Shown: positions 1 through 8,250 of the stretch, in pieces | How positions within the stretch are numbered: position 1 is the first letter of the stretch | Layout of the letters: each line of letters begins with the position of its first letter | Source of the DNA: Burkholderiales bacterium PBB1 | GTDB taxonomy: Bacteria; Pseudomonadota; Gammaproteobacteria; Burkholderiales; Burkholderiaceae_C | Length of the DNA stretch: 64,000 nt | Assembly (NCBI GenBank): GCA_002255905.1 | Contig: NKIN01000002.1 | Coordinates: 310,001 to 374,000 of the forward strand | Reading direction: 5' to 3' | Position numbers and translations under genes: made by a program | The notes under the pieces: model-generated | Told to the model about the DNA's origin: nothing | Databases searched by the model: none | Seen by the model: only the letters and a program-made list of their open reading frames with translations

Positions 1-20
1 CGGGCAGTGCGACTAAATTC

Positions 21-878
21 ATGACGGAAACCGCAACAAGTGAATCGGTGCCGAGTATAGGTTTGGGGGCGTGGCTGGAGACGCCACCCGGCGCCTATTT
101 GCTGGACTGGGAGCAGCGGCACCTCGACGCGGCGGTGGCCGATGTGTTCGGCTTTCACGCCCTTCAGCTCGGCCTGCCTGCACTTGATGCCTTGCGCAAC
201 AACCGCATGCCGCATCGCTGGCTGGCTGTCGATGTCGCACACCGGCTGGGCGGCAGTGCGCCGGGCCCTGCCGCAGCAGACCGTGCCGTGGCACTGAACT
301 GCGATTTCGATGCGCTGCCGTTCGACAGCCAGAGCCTCGATCTCGTGGTCTTGCCGCATGCCCTGGAGCTTGCGCGTGACCCGCACCAGACCCTGCGCGA
401 GGTCGAGCGGGTGCTGATGCCCGAAGGTCGTGTGGTCATCATCGGTTTCAACCCGACCAGCCTGTGGAGCATGCGCCAGCAGACGGGCCGCGCGCGCCGT
501 CGTCTCGGGCTGGGTACCGGCACCTCTCTCTATCTGCCGCGCGAGGGCGATTTCATCGCCTACCGGCGCCTGCGCGACTGGTTGCGTTTGCTCAGTTTCG
601 AGGTGGAGACGGGACGCTTTGGCTGCTACCGGCCGCCGCTGCATTCGGAGCCCTGGCTGGCCCGGTTCGGCTGGATGGAAACTGCCGGCGAGCGTTGGTG
701 GCCCGTGCTCGGCGCGGTCTATGCGCTGACAGCCGTGAAGCGGGTGCGCGGCATGCGGCTGGTCGGCCTGGTGCGCGATCAGCGCCGTCAGGTGAGTGCA
801 TCGCCGGCGGTGGTGTCGCAGCAGGTCTGTCATCGCGAAGCCGCGAGCCTGATGCTTGAACCGGCCGAGCACGAGTGA
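21..878 (+). CDS. SAM-dependent methyltransferase, YafS-like
   Basis: 285-residue protein of the class I methyltransferase fold; the substrate is unknown. The visible part is the second half of the Rossmann fold, near residues 100-145: 'LDLVVLPHALELARDP' followed by 'EVERVLMPEGRVVIIGFNP', the usual acidic strand and post-II motif of methyltransferase type 11 proteins. The glycine-rich motif I is weak. It lies 21 bp upstream of rnhA, and in E. coli the homologous yafS also sits next to rnhA, which supports the assignment by position. The ATG at 21 is the first available start; only 20 bases precede it, so an earlier start outside the window is possible but not needed. Confidence 0.8.
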   Translation: MTETATSESVPSIGLGAWLETPPGAYLLDWEQRHLDAAVADVFGFHALQLGLPALDALRNNRMPHRWLAVDVAHRLGGSAPGPAAADRAVALNCDFDALPFDSQSLDLVVLPHALELARDPHQTLREVERVLMPEGRVVIIGFNPTSLWSMRQQTGRARRRLGLGTGTSLYLPREGDFIAYRRLRDWLRLLSFEVETGRFGCYRPPLHSEPWLARFGWMETAGERWWPVLGAVYALTAVKRVRGMRLVGLVRDQRRQVSASPAVVSQQVCHREAASLMLEPAEHE

Positions 879-899
879 GCTGAATCCGAATGGAATCCC

Positions 900-1358
900 A
901 TGAATGACACGTTGTCGATACAGCGCCCACGGGTGACGATCTACACCGACGGCGCCTGCAAGGGCAACCCGGGGCGAGGAGGTTGGGGCGCGTGGCTGAG
1001 CACCGAGGGCCACGAGAAAGAGCTGTTCGGTGGCGAACTGCTCACCACCAACAACCGGATGGAGCTGACCGCGGTGATCGAGTCACTGGCCTCGCTCAAG
1101 CGCACCTGCACCGTGGTGATCTACACCGACAGCGAATACGTGCGCAAGGGCATCACCGAGTGGATCCACGGCTGGAAACAGCGCGGCTGGAAAACAGCCG
1201 AGCGCAAGCCGGTGAAGAACGCCGAACTCTGGCAGCGGCTGGACGCACTGTGCGCGCTGCACGATGTCAGCTGGCGGTGGGTCAAGGGCCATTCGGGCGA
1301 TCCGGGCAACGAGCGCGCCGACGCGCTGGCCAATCGCGGGGCCGCTGCGGCGGTCTGA
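900..1358 (+). CDS. rnhA: Ribonuclease HI
   Basis: 152 residues, the normal length for bacterial RNase HI, which cleaves the RNA strand of RNA:DNA hybrids in the cytoplasm. The four metal-binding carboxylates are present: Asp17 in '[12 protein letters not shown]', Glu55 in '[10 protein letters not shown]', Asp77 in 'YTDSEYV' and Asp141 in 'NERADALA', with the catalytic His131 in 'VKGHSG'. The basic handle region (around '[18 protein letters not shown]') is intact. It follows the YafS-like gene closely. The next gene is a symporter rather than dnaQ, the neighbour of rnhA in E. coli. Confidence 0.97.
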   Translation: MNDTLSIQRPRVTIYTDGACKGNPGRGGWGAWLSTEGHEKELFGGELLTTNNRMELTAVIESLASLKRTCTVVIYTDSEYVRKGITEWIHGWKQRGWKTAERKPVKNAELWQRLDALCALHDVSWRWVKGHSGDPGNERADALANRGAAAAV

Positions 1359-1365
1359 GCTCGGC

Positions 1366-3471
1366 GTGGAGCAGTCGCCCGGCAGCGCGCCGTTCAGGCG
1401 CCGACTCGATCGCATCTACCTGGCCTACACCGTGGGCTTCATCGGGTTCGTGCTCGGGCTGGCTGCCCTGGAGCAGGTGGGTCTGCCCAAGCGCTGGATA
1501 GGCGTCATCTTCCTGCTCTCCACGGTGCTGCTGTATGCCGGCATCGGCGTCCTCAGCCGCACCACCGATCCCACCGAGTACTACGTGGCCGGCCGTCGCG
1601 TGCCGGCGTTCTACAATGGCATGGCGACTGCGGCCGACTGGATGTCAGCGGCATCGTTCATCGGCCTGGCTGGCACGCTCTACCTGCAGGGTTATGGCGG
1701 GCTCGCGTTCGTTCTGGGCTGGACGGGTGGCTATTGCCTCGTGGCGCTGCTGCTGGCCCCTTATCTGCGCAAGTTCGGCCAGTTCACGATCCCCGACTTC
1801 CTCGGTGCGCGCTACGGAGGGCAACTGCCGCGGGCCGTGGGCGTGCTGGCCGCCGTGCTGTGTTCGTTCGTCTATCTGGTCGCGCAGATCTATGGTGTCG
1901 GGCTGATCACCGCCCGACTGACGGGGGTCGACTTCGTCATCGGCATCTTTCTCGGCTTGGGCGGTGTGCTGGTGTGCTCATTCCTTGGTGGCATGCGGGC
2001 GGTGACCTGGACCCAGGTGGCGCAATACATCATCCTGATCTGCGCCTTCCTGGTGCCAGTGATGTGGCTGTCGATCAAGCAGACGGGTGTGCCGATTCCG
2101 CAGCTGGTGTACGGCGCGCAGCTTGCCAAGGTGACCGAACGCGAGCGACAGCTGCTCAACGACCCGAAGGAGCAGGAGGTGATCGCGGCCTTCAAGGCAC
2201 GCGCGCAGGACTACGCGGCGCGGCTGGTCGATGTGAAGGCCTCGCTGGCCAACGAGCGCCAGGCAGGTCGCCGCACCGTGGAGGCGCTCAAGGCCAACAA
2301 CGCACCGCTGGCCGAGATCCAGGCCGCCGAAAAGGCGCTGCTGCGCATCCCCAAGAACGAGGCAGCCGCCCGCGAAGCATGGACGCGTGAGGTGGCCAGC
2401 AACGAAGCCCGCGCCCGACCGCTGGCCGGCATGCCCCCGCACGCGCAACAGTTCGCGGGGGATCCGCAGGGCAGCGCTGCGGAACGTGAGCGGTTCAATC
2501 TGTCAAGGCTGAATTTTCTGGCGCTGGTGCTGTGCCTGATGGTCGGTACCGCCGGCCTGCCGCACATCCTGGTGCGCTGCTACACGACCCCGTCGGTGCA
2601 AGAGGCGCGCCGCTCGGTCACCTGGGCCTTGTTGTTCATCTTTCTGCTGTACATGACCGCGCCGGCGCTGGCTGTCATGGTCAAGTACGAAGTGTTCAAC
2701 GTGCTGGTTGGCACCCGTTTCGATCAATTGCCGACCTGGATTTCGACCTGGTCGAAGGTCGACTCTTCGCTGTTGTCGGTGGTCGACATCAACAAGGACG
2801 GCATCCTGCAACTCGGCGAGATGCGCATCGGCGGCGACATCGTGGTGCTCGCAACGCCCGAAATCGCCGGTTTGCCGTATGTGGTGTCCGGGATGGTGGC
2901 TGCAGGCGGGCTGGCCGCAGCGCTGTCCACCGCCGACGGCTTGCTGCTGACCATCGCCAACGCGTTGTCGCACGACAGCTATTTCAAGATGATCAATCCG
3001 CAGGCGTCGGCCGCACGCCGGGTGGCGCTGTCGAAGGTGACGCTGCTCGCCGTGGCGTTGGGTGCGGCGGCGGTGGCCGCGCAGCGCCCGACCGACATCG
3101 TCTTCCTGGTCTCGGCGGCCTTCTCCCTCGCTGCCGCATCGTTCTTCCCGGCGCTGGTCGCCGGGGTGTTCTGGACGCGGGCGAACCGGCCTGGCGTCGT
3201 GGCGGGCATGGTCTCGGGGCTGCTCGTCACGCTGTACTACCTGGTGCAGAACGAGCCCTGGTTGCGCAGCCTGTTCGGGGTGACGCACCCGCCAACGTTG
3301 TGGTTCGGCATTTCGCCGATCGCCGCCGGCGTCTTCGGCATGGCGGTGGGCACCGCAGTGATCGTCGTCGTGAGTCTGTTGACGACCGCGCCAGACGCTG
3401 CCTCGGATCGTTTCACGCGTGAATTGCGGGTTCCTCCCCGTGATTCATCGGGGCTGCCCGGCCCGCAGTAG
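1366..3471 (+). CDS. Sodium:solute symporter, VC_2705-type, with coiled-coil insert and EF-hand loop
   Basis: Member of the sodium:solute symporter superfamily with about 13 membrane spans; I assign it to the large VC_2705-like subfamily, substrate unknown. The reading frame is open upstream into rnhA, but GTG 1366, 8 bp after the rnhA stop, gives 701 residues that begin just before the first span. The core motif '[19 protein letters not shown]' is typical of the family. Two unusual parts stand out. Residues about 245-380 are a hydrophilic, charged, probably coiled-coil insert between spans. Residues 474-485, '[12 protein letters not shown]', match a canonical EF-hand calcium loop, just before the conserved '[20 protein letters not shown]' segment. 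No small DUF485 partner is next to it. Confidence 0.88.
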   Translation: MEQSPGSAPFRRRLDRIYLAYTVGFIGFVLGLAALEQVGLPKRWIGVIFLLSTVLLYAGIGVLSRTTDPTEYYVAGRRVPAFYNGMATAADWMSAASFIGLAGTLYLQGYGGLAFVLGWTGGYCLVALLLAPYLRKFGQFTIPDFLGARYGGQLPRAVGVLAAVLCSFVYLVAQIYGVGLITARLTGVDFVIGIFLGLGGVLVCSFLGGMRAVTWTQVAQYIILICAFLVPVMWLSIKQTGVPIPQLVYGAQLAKVTERERQLLNDPKEQEVIAAFKARAQDYAARLVDVKASLANERQAGRRTVEALKANNAPLAEIQAAEKALLRIPKNEAAAREAWTREVASNEARARPLAGMPPHAQQFAGDPQGSAAERERFNLSRLNFLALVLCLMVGTAGLPHILVRCYTTPSVQEARRSVTWALLFIFLLYMTAPALAVMVKYEVFNVLVGTRFDQLPTWISTWSKVDSSLLSVVDINKDGILQLGEMRIGGDIVVLATPEIAGLPYVVSGMVAAGGLAAALSTADGLLLTIANALSHDSYFKMINPQASAARRVALSKVTLLAVALGAAAVAAQRPTDIVFLVSAAFSLAAASFFPALVAGVFWTRANRPGVVAGMVSGLLVTLYYLVQNEPWLRSLFGVTHPPTLWFGISPIAAGVFGMAVGTAVIVVVSLLTTAPDAASDRFTRELRVPPRDSSGLPGPQ

Positions 3472-3504
3472 GCGCCAGCGCCCAGGCGGGATATACTCGC
3501 GGGC
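3469..3504 (+). promoter_or_regulatory. Probable rpsF operon promoter
   Basis: A -10-like TATACT lies at 3492-3497 in the gap between the symporter and rpsF. The corresponding -35 position (about 3469-3474) is a poor match. A start near 3504 would give a leader of about 65 nt that contains the hairpin at 3512-3540. The location is sensible, but the assignment rests mainly on the -10. Confidence 0.4.
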
Positions 3505-3511
3505 TTGCCTT

Positions 3512-3540
3512 GCCACACCCAGGTCGACGCTCGGGGTGGC
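3512..3540 (+). promoter_or_regulatory. Leader hairpin of rpsF, possible S6:S18 autoregulatory element
   Basis: GCCAC-A-CCC at 3512-3520 pairs with GGGGTGGC at 3533-3540, an 8-bp stem with one bulged A, about 30 nt upstream of the rpsF start. Many bacteria carry a structured rpsF leader that binds the S6:S18 complex and represses the operon. The stem and position fit such an element, but I have not aligned it to the known consensus. Confidence 0.4.
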
Positions 3541-3569
3541 TTCCATGTCGGAATTCACAAGGAGATTCA

Positions 3570-3929
3570 ATGCGTCATTACGAAATCGTGCTGCTGATCC
3601 ATCCGGATCAGAGCGAACAGGTTCCAGCGATGCTGGAACGCTACAAGGGTGTGATCACCGCCGGCGGCGGCAAGGTTCACCGGGTCGAGGACTGGGGTCG
3701 TCGCCAGATGGCCTACCTGATCCAGAAGCTGGCCAAGGCTCACTACCTGTGCATCAACATCGAATGCAGCAAGGAAGTGCTGGCCGAGCTGGAAACCGGC
3801 TTCCGTTTCAACGATGCTGTGTTGCGCCATCTGACGGTGCTCAAGAGCAAGGCCGAGACGACCCCGTCGGTGATGATGAAGTCATCCGACCGGGACGACC
3901 GCCGTGCTCCGCAGGAGTCCGCTGCCTGA
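3570..3929 (+). CDS. rpsF: Ribosomal protein bS6
   Basis: 119 residues beginning '[19 protein letters not shown]', the hallmark N-terminus of bS6, which binds bS18 on the platform of the 30S subunit. The ATG at 3570 is preceded by a strong Shine-Dalgarno sequence (AAGGAG, 3559-3564); the frame is open further upstream, but that extension has no family similarity. First gene of rpsF-priB-rpsR-rplI. The last ~20 residues are polar ('[15 protein letters not shown]'), a common disordered tail in betaproteobacterial S6. Confidence 0.98.
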   Translation: MRHYEIVLLIHPDQSEQVPAMLERYKGVITAGGGKVHRVEDWGRRQMAYLIQKLAKAHYLCINIECSKEVLAELETGFRFNDAVLRHLTVLKSKAETTPSVMMKSSDRDDRRAPQESAA

Positions 3930-3966
3930 TCTGTGTGAGTGATGTCGCTTCGGCTTGTCGCCCCCG

Positions 3967-4248
3967 ATGAACAGACTGGTTCTGACGGCGCAGCTGGTTG
4001 AGAAGCACGCTTTGCGTTACACCCCCGCCGGCTTGCCGGCCCTCGATTTCAGCCTACGGCACGAATCGCAGGTCACGCAAAACGGCATGCCGCGCCAGGT
4101 GTCGATGGACATCAAGGCACGTGCAGTGGGCGACATCACCAGCGCAGTGAACGGCCTGGAACTGGGAAGCACGCACGGCTTTGCCGGCTTCCTCGGGTCC
4201 CAGCGCAACGGCAAAGGCGTCGTTTTCCATGTGACCGAACTGGCTTGA
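3967..4248 (+). CDS. priB: Primosomal replication protein N
   Basis: 93-residue single-stranded DNA-binding OB-fold protein of the PriA-PriB-DnaT restart primosome. It begins 'MNRLVLTAQLVEKHALRYTPAG' and shows the PriB pattern 'ALDFSLRHESQVTQNGMPRQV' and the ending 'GVVFHVTELA'. Its position between rpsF and rpsR is the classic place for priB in beta- and gammaproteobacteria. I chose ATG 3967 over the in-frame TTG at 3955 because the protein family begins at this Met. Confidence 0.95.
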   Translation: MNRLVLTAQLVEKHALRYTPAGLPALDFSLRHESQVTQNGMPRQVSMDIKARAVGDITSAVNGLELGSTHGFAGFLGSQRNGKGVVFHVTELA

Positions 4249-4294
4249 AAGTCCGAACGGTTCCGATCTGAACTGAATTTGACAGAGGTTTGAT

Positions 4295-4585
4295 ATGCCA
4301 CCACCCCGCGGTAAAGGTAAGTTTTCCAAGGATCGCAAGCCCAAGCGCAACCAGCAATCGCTGCTGTTCCGCCGCAAGCGTTTCTGCCGTTTCACCGTCA
4401 CCGGTGTGACCGAGATCGACTACAAGGACGTCGAGACGCTGCGCGATTTCATCGGCGAGAACGGCAAGATCACGCCGGCCCGCCTGACCGGAACGCGTGC
4501 GTTCTTCCAGCGCCAATTGACCACCTGCATCAAGCGGGCGCGCTTCCTGGCGATGTTGCCGTACAGCGACCAACATCGCGTCTGA
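4295..4585 (+). CDS. rpsR: Ribosomal protein bS18
   Basis: 96 residues. The basic, conserved core '[27 protein letters not shown]' followed by '[19 protein letters not shown]' is diagnostic of bS18, which forms a heterodimer with bS6 in the 30S subunit. An N-terminal basic extension ('[19 protein letters not shown]') is usual in betaproteobacteria. The start is preceded by GACAGAGGTTTGAT, which contains an AGAGG ribosome-binding site. Third gene of the operon. Confidence 0.98.
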   Translation: MPPPRGKGKFSKDRKPKRNQQSLLFRRKRFCRFTVTGVTEIDYKDVETLRDFIGENGKITPARLTGTRAFFQRQLTTCIKRARFLAMLPYSDQHRV

Positions 4586-4598
4586 GGATCCCCACATC

Positions 4599-5051
4599 AT
4601 GCAAATCATCCTGCTGGAAAAAGTGGCGAACCTGGGCAACCTCGGTGACGTGGTCAAGGTCAAGGACGGCTATGCACGCAACTTCCTGATCCCCAGCCGC
4701 GCCGCGCGCCGTGCGACCGCTGCTGCGATCAAGGAATTCGAGGTCAAGCGTGCCGAGCTCGAGAAGGCCGCAGCCGAGAAGCTGGCCGCAGCGCAAGCCC
4801 TGGGCGAGAAGATGAGCGGCCGCACCGTTCACATCACCCAGAAGTCTGGTGTTGACGGTCGTTTGTTCGGCTCGGTCACCAACAACGACATCGCCGAAGC
4901 GCTGACGCGCATCGACTTCAAGGTGGTGAAGTCGCAGGTCCGCCTGCCGAACGGTCCGCTGAAGACCGTGGGCGAGCACCTGGTGTCGGTGTCCCCGCAC
5001 ACCGATGTCGTGGTCGAAGTCAAGGTGGTGGTGGTGGGCGAAGCCGCCTGA
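4599..5051 (+). CDS. rplI: Ribosomal protein bL9
   Basis: 150 residues, the standard length of bL9, a 50S protein at the base of the L1 stalk. The N-terminal domain reads '[19 protein letters not shown]' then '[20 protein letters not shown]', followed by the long connecting helix (about residues 41-75, Lys/Ala/Glu-rich) and a C-terminal domain with '[17 protein letters not shown]'. It is the last gene of the operon, 13 bp after rpsR, and is followed 50 bp later by a terminator. Confidence 0.98.
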   Translation: MQIILLEKVANLGNLGDVVKVKDGYARNFLIPSRAARRATAAAIKEFEVKRAELEKAAAEKLAAAQALGEKMSGRTVHITQKSGVDGRLFGSVTNNDIAEALTRIDFKVVKSQVRLPNGPLKTVGEHLVSVSPHTDVVVEVKVVVVGEAA

Positions 5052-5100
5052 TCGCCATGCGCTGATCCGTTGACGCGGCGGCTCTCGCCGCGTTCACGAA

Positions 5101-5150
5101 ACCGCTGTCTGTCGAGCCCTGCACCGGGCTCGGCGGTCAGCGGTTTTTTG
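5101..5150 (+). terminator. Rho-independent terminator of rpsF-priB-rpsR-rplI
   Basis: AACCGCTG (5101-5108) pairs with CAGCGGTT (5139-5146). An inner stem GAGCCC (5115-5120)/GGGCTC (5127-5132) lies within it, and a T-run (5145-5150) follows. It is directly downstream of rplI and isolates the ribosomal operon from the apc operon. Confidence 0.9.
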
Positions 5151-5691
5151 TTGTCTGGTCGACAGAAGCACAGCCCCGGCGGCTTGATCCCTGATTGCCG
5201 AGTGCCAGTGACCACACCCGAACCCTCCTGCGAAGCCGAGTGATTTCCCGAGTGCAATTTTTTTGCATGGGTATACATTGGCTAGAACGGGATCAAATTC
5301 GCTCGACTTCTGCTCACATCCGATCTGTTGTGAGCTTCTGTCTACCGAGTCTGTAGCCCGGCAGTTCGACGCCACGAGGTTCGTTTTCAGCTTTATTGAG
5401 TGAGGACGAATCCCGGCTGGCTGATGAGCTGAAAAGGATCTCGGAGACCGGTATGGGCAGTAACAGTGCGGGCCAGATCTTTTTGGATTCCTGTGGCGTC
5501 TCTCGCCCATGGTCGCCAGTGGTGCAGGACACGCGCATCGACAGGCGGTGCGGGCCAACGAAGCGATGCGCGTTCGCTGGATCACGGGTAAACCCTTGCG
5601 TTCCGCTCATGCACGGCTCACGCCGATCGGCCGCTGCATTTCGACCTGCGTCTGCGCGCTCAACACGCGTCCGGCATGACGCGGGCGATCC
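5151..5691. other. Non-coding stretch between rplI terminator and the apc promoter
   Basis: About 540 bp in which I recognise no gene. The only open frames (for example a 99-codon one from TTG 5396, plus strand) have no family resemblance and no ribosome-binding site. An AT-richer patch near 5250-5300 contains TGCAATTTTTTTGCA (5250s), a short palindrome. The stretch may hold upstream regulatory DNA or the worn remains of a gene; I cannot decide which. Confidence 0.4.
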
Positions 5692-5740
5692 TTGATTTGG
5701 ATCAATTTGAATCGCACTCGCGCTGAGTAAAACCTTCCTA
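5692..5740 (+). promoter_or_regulatory. FNR/ANR box and class II promoter of the apc operon
   Basis: TTGATTTGGATCAA at 5692-5705 is an exact match to the FNR-family palindrome TTGAT-N4-ATCAA. A -10-like TAAAAC lies at 5728-5733. A transcription start about 7 nt after it (~5740) puts the box centre at -41.5, the position for class II activation by FNR-type regulators. The leader to apcA would be about 83 nt. The match is seen directly; oxygen-responsive control is inferred. Confidence 0.7.
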
Positions 5741-5822
5741 ACGCCACGACTCTCGACGTCTCCACTCATCAAGGCTGCAGAGGCATTCGATGGGCTCTCA
5801 CTCACAAACCTAGGACTACAGC

Positions 5823-7760
5823 ATGGGCCTACAAATCAACATCGACAACGGTGGAACGCTGACCGACATCTGCATCATCGACGGTCAGCGGGTCGACAAG
5901 ACCAAGGTGCTCACGACACCCTACGATCTCAGCAAGTGCTTCTTCGAGGGCCTTGAAAAAGCCTCCGGCGTCGTCTACGGCAAGCCCGATGTGCGGCGAT
6001 TGCTGGAAGAGGTGGACCTGATCCGCTACTCGACCACGCAAGGTACCAACGCCATCTGCGAGCGCAAGGGCCCCCGGCTGGGGTTGATCGTCGATGCCAA
6101 GGGGTCGCGCCTGATCGAGGAACTGGCTGCCCACGATCCTGCCGTCTACGCCGCGCTGGTCGGTGACCGGGTGGTCCTGCTCGATTCGGCGCTGGTGCTC
6201 GGCGACGACTCGCAAACACATGTTGTCGGCGCGATCAACAAGCTGACCGCGGCGGGCGCCAGTCGCCTTGTCGTCAGCTTTGGTGGTGCCGACTTCATCG
6301 CGATCGAAAGTGCCTTCCGGAAGGTGGCCCTGCGCAAGTACCCGCGGCATCTGCTGGGGGCCGTGCCCATGCTCTACGGCAGCGACCTCAGTGTCGACAA
6401 GGATCCGGTGCGCCGCACCTGGACCGCCCTGATCAACTCGTTCCTGCACCCGGGCATGGAAGCGTTTCTCTACAACGCCGAGAACCGCCTGCGCCAATAC
6501 CGCACCAAGAATCCGCTGTTGATCTTCCGCAACGATGGTGACGCCTCCCGCGTCGCCAAGACGATCGCAATCAAGACCTACAGCTCCGGCCCACGCGGCG
6601 GGGTCGAAGGGGTCAAGGCGTTCGCGAAGGTCTATGGCTACTCCGATGTGGTGGCGATCGATGTCGGGGGCACCACCACCGACATCTGTCAGTACCTCGA
6701 AGGTGGCGTGGTCGAAGACCGCCGAGGACACGTCGAAGGCATCAGCGTGTCGATCCCGCTGTGCGAGATCGTCAGTGCCGGTGCCGGTGGCAGCTCGGTG
6801 ATCAAGGTCGTCGATCGCAAGATCGTCATCGGTCCGGAGAGCGTCGGCGCAGTCCCCGGGCCGGCATGCTTCGGGCGGGGTGGTCAGTTCGCCACCATCA
6901 CCGATGCCAGCCTGCTGATGGGCCTGTTCGATCCGAAGTCGTACTTCGGCGGTGGCATGGGACTCGACCTCGATCGTGCTGCGACCGCGGTGGCTGTCAA
7001 TGTGGCCGAGCCGCTCGGGCTCAAGCTCGATGAGGCGCTGCAGCAGATGGAGCTGGCGTTCGAAGCGAAGGTCGCCGCCGAACTGCACCGGGCCACCAGG
7101 ATTTCCAAGAACAGCGTGCTTCTGGCCTTCGGCGGCGCCGGACCGCTCAATGCCTGTGGCGTGGCCGAGGTGGCCGGCATCTATCAGGTGGCCGTGCCGA
7201 AGATGGCCGCGGTGTTCAGCGCCTACGGCATCGGTACCTGCGACATCTCGCAGCGCTACACCGAATTGCTGACTCGGCACGACCAGAGCGGGCTGGAGGA
7301 CGCGCTGGCGGTGCTCCATGCCAGGGCCGCCCGCGACATGTATGCCGAGGGATTCGACAAGGGCCAGTACGAGATCGAAGCGCGACTGGTGGCGGTCGAT
7401 GCCCGAGGCGCAGAGACCAGCCAGACGCTGAACGACAAGCCCGTGTTTCCGGCCAGCATGGCGGGTGCGGTGGCCATCGAGCTGGAGCTGGCCGCCATCA
7501 AGCGTTTGCGGGCAGGCACCGGTGCTGCCACGCGGGTCAGCGTGGGCGCTGCGGCCAAGTCCGACGGCGTTCGCAACGTGCTGGTTCGCGGGCGGGGGCG
7601 TGTCGATGTGCCTGTCTACCGGCTCGCATCACTGCAGCCCGGCGATCACGCACAGGGCCCGGCGATTCTCGAAGAAGACTATTTCACGTGTCGTGTGCTC
7701 GAGGGCTGGACCTTCGTCATCAGCGACGCTGGCGACATCCTGTTGAACAGAAAGGCTTGA
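5823..7760 (+). CDS. apcA: Acetophenone carboxylase-type ketone carboxylase, subunit ApcA
   Basis: 645 residues of the hydantoinase A/oxoprolinase (HyuA) superfamily, near the ~70 kDa of ApcA from Aromatoleum. The two ASKHA-type phosphate-binding motifs are present: 'NIDNGGTLTDICIIDG' near residue 5 and 'AIDVGGTTTDICQYLEGG' near residue 277, so the subunit should bind ATP. The HyuA linker motif 'SAGAGGSSVIKV' and 'GAVPGPACFGRGG' follow. In the known enzyme, ApcA and ApcC are paralogous ATPase subunits that activate the ketone enol and bicarbonate, in a complex with ApcB and ApcD. Start ATG 5823 has AGGA 7 nt upstream. First gene of apcABCDE; 5 bp separate it from apcB. Confidence is high for the family, moderate for the exact substrate. 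Confidence 0.82.
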   Translation: MGLQINIDNGGTLTDICIIDGQRVDKTKVLTTPYDLSKCFFEGLEKASGVVYGKPDVRRLLEEVDLIRYSTTQGTNAICERKGPRLGLIVDAKGSRLIEELAAHDPAVYAALVGDRVVLLDSALVLGDDSQTHVVGAINKLTAAGASRLVVSFGGADFIAIESAFRKVALRKYPRHLLGAVPMLYGSDLSVDKDPVRRTWTALINSFLHPGMEAFLYNAENRLRQYRTKNPLLIFRNDGDASRVAKTIAIKTYSSGPRGGVEGVKAFAKVYGYSDVVAIDVGGTTTDICQYLEGGVVEDRRGHVEGISVSIPLCEIVSAGAGGSSVIKVVDRKIVIGPESVGAVPGPACFGRGGQFATITDASLLMGLFDPKSYFGGGMGLDLDRAATAVAVNVAEPLGLKLDEALQQMELAFEAKVAAELHRATRISKNSVLLAFGGAGPLNACGVAEVAGIYQVAVPKMAAVFSAYGIGTCDISQRYTELLTRHDQSGLEDALAVLHARAARDMYAEGFDKGQYEIEARLVAVDARGAETSQTLNDKPVFPASMAGAVAIELELAAIKRLRAGTGAATRVSVGAAAKSDGVRNVLVRGRGRVDVPVYRLASLQPGDHAQGPAILEEDYFTCRVLEGWTFVISDAGDILLNRKA

Positions 7761-7765
7761 AGACC

Positions 7766-8167
7766 ATGAAGGTCCTGATGACGGAATACCTCCGACTCGA
7801 TCTCGATGCGGAGCAATGGGAATGCCGCGTGTGCAATCACGTGATCGGCACGGCCACCAAGAGCTACAAGGAGGGCATGCTGGTCTATGACCGCGATCCC
7901 CGCGAGATCCACCCTCCAATCATTGATCCCGAGCGCTACAAGTTCACCTTCAGTCCCGACCCTGAATGGGTGCGCATCCTCGAGTACTACTGCCCGGGCT
8001 GCGGCACGCAGGTCGAGACCGAGTACGCGATCCCGGGGCACCCGCCGCTGTACGACATGCAACCCGACCTGCCCGCACTGCGTGCGCAGTGGGCCGGCCG
8101 TGAAGAGCTGAAAGAAGGCGTGGTCGGACCGGCGGTGACCTCCGGCTCAGGCGGCCACTCACACTGA
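7766..8167 (+). CDS. apcB: Small zinc-ribbon subunit of the carboxylase, ApcB
   Basis: 133 residues (about 15 kDa, the size reported for ApcB). Related to the gamma subunit of acetone carboxylase. Four cysteines form a zinc-ribbon-like pair: Cys20/Cys23 in 'WECRVCNHVIG' and Cys76/Cys79 in 'EYYCPGCGTQVE'. The middle carries 'YDRDPREIHPPIIDPERYKF', typical of this subunit family. The frame is open from 7688 inside apcA, but the ATG at 7766 gives the family N-terminus 'MKVLMTEYLRLDLD'. The tail is Gly/Ser/His-rich ('SGSGGHSH') and could bind metal. Located between the two ATPase subunit genes, as in the described apc operon. Confidence 0.82.
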   Translation: MKVLMTEYLRLDLDAEQWECRVCNHVIGTATKSYKEGMLVYDRDPREIHPPIIDPERYKFTFSPDPEWVRILEYYCPGCGTQVETEYAIPGHPPLYDMQPDLPALRAQWAGREELKEGVVGPAVTSGSGGHSH

Positions 8168-8250
8168 TTGATCGATCGCGAGCGGGTGCTGTCGGTGCCT
8201 GCTGTCGGGTCCCGAACGGGCACTCGCCGCCATTCAAGCAAGGAACAACA

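Noticed and set aside
1264-1365. Longer symporter start inside rnhA
   Set aside because: It would place 34 unlike residues from rnhA DNA before the first span; GTG 1366 just after the rnhA stop gives the expected N-terminus.
5396-5695. A 99-codon frame upstream of the apc operon
   Set aside because: It starts at TTG without a ribosome-binding site, has no homology I can recognise and ends over the FNR box.
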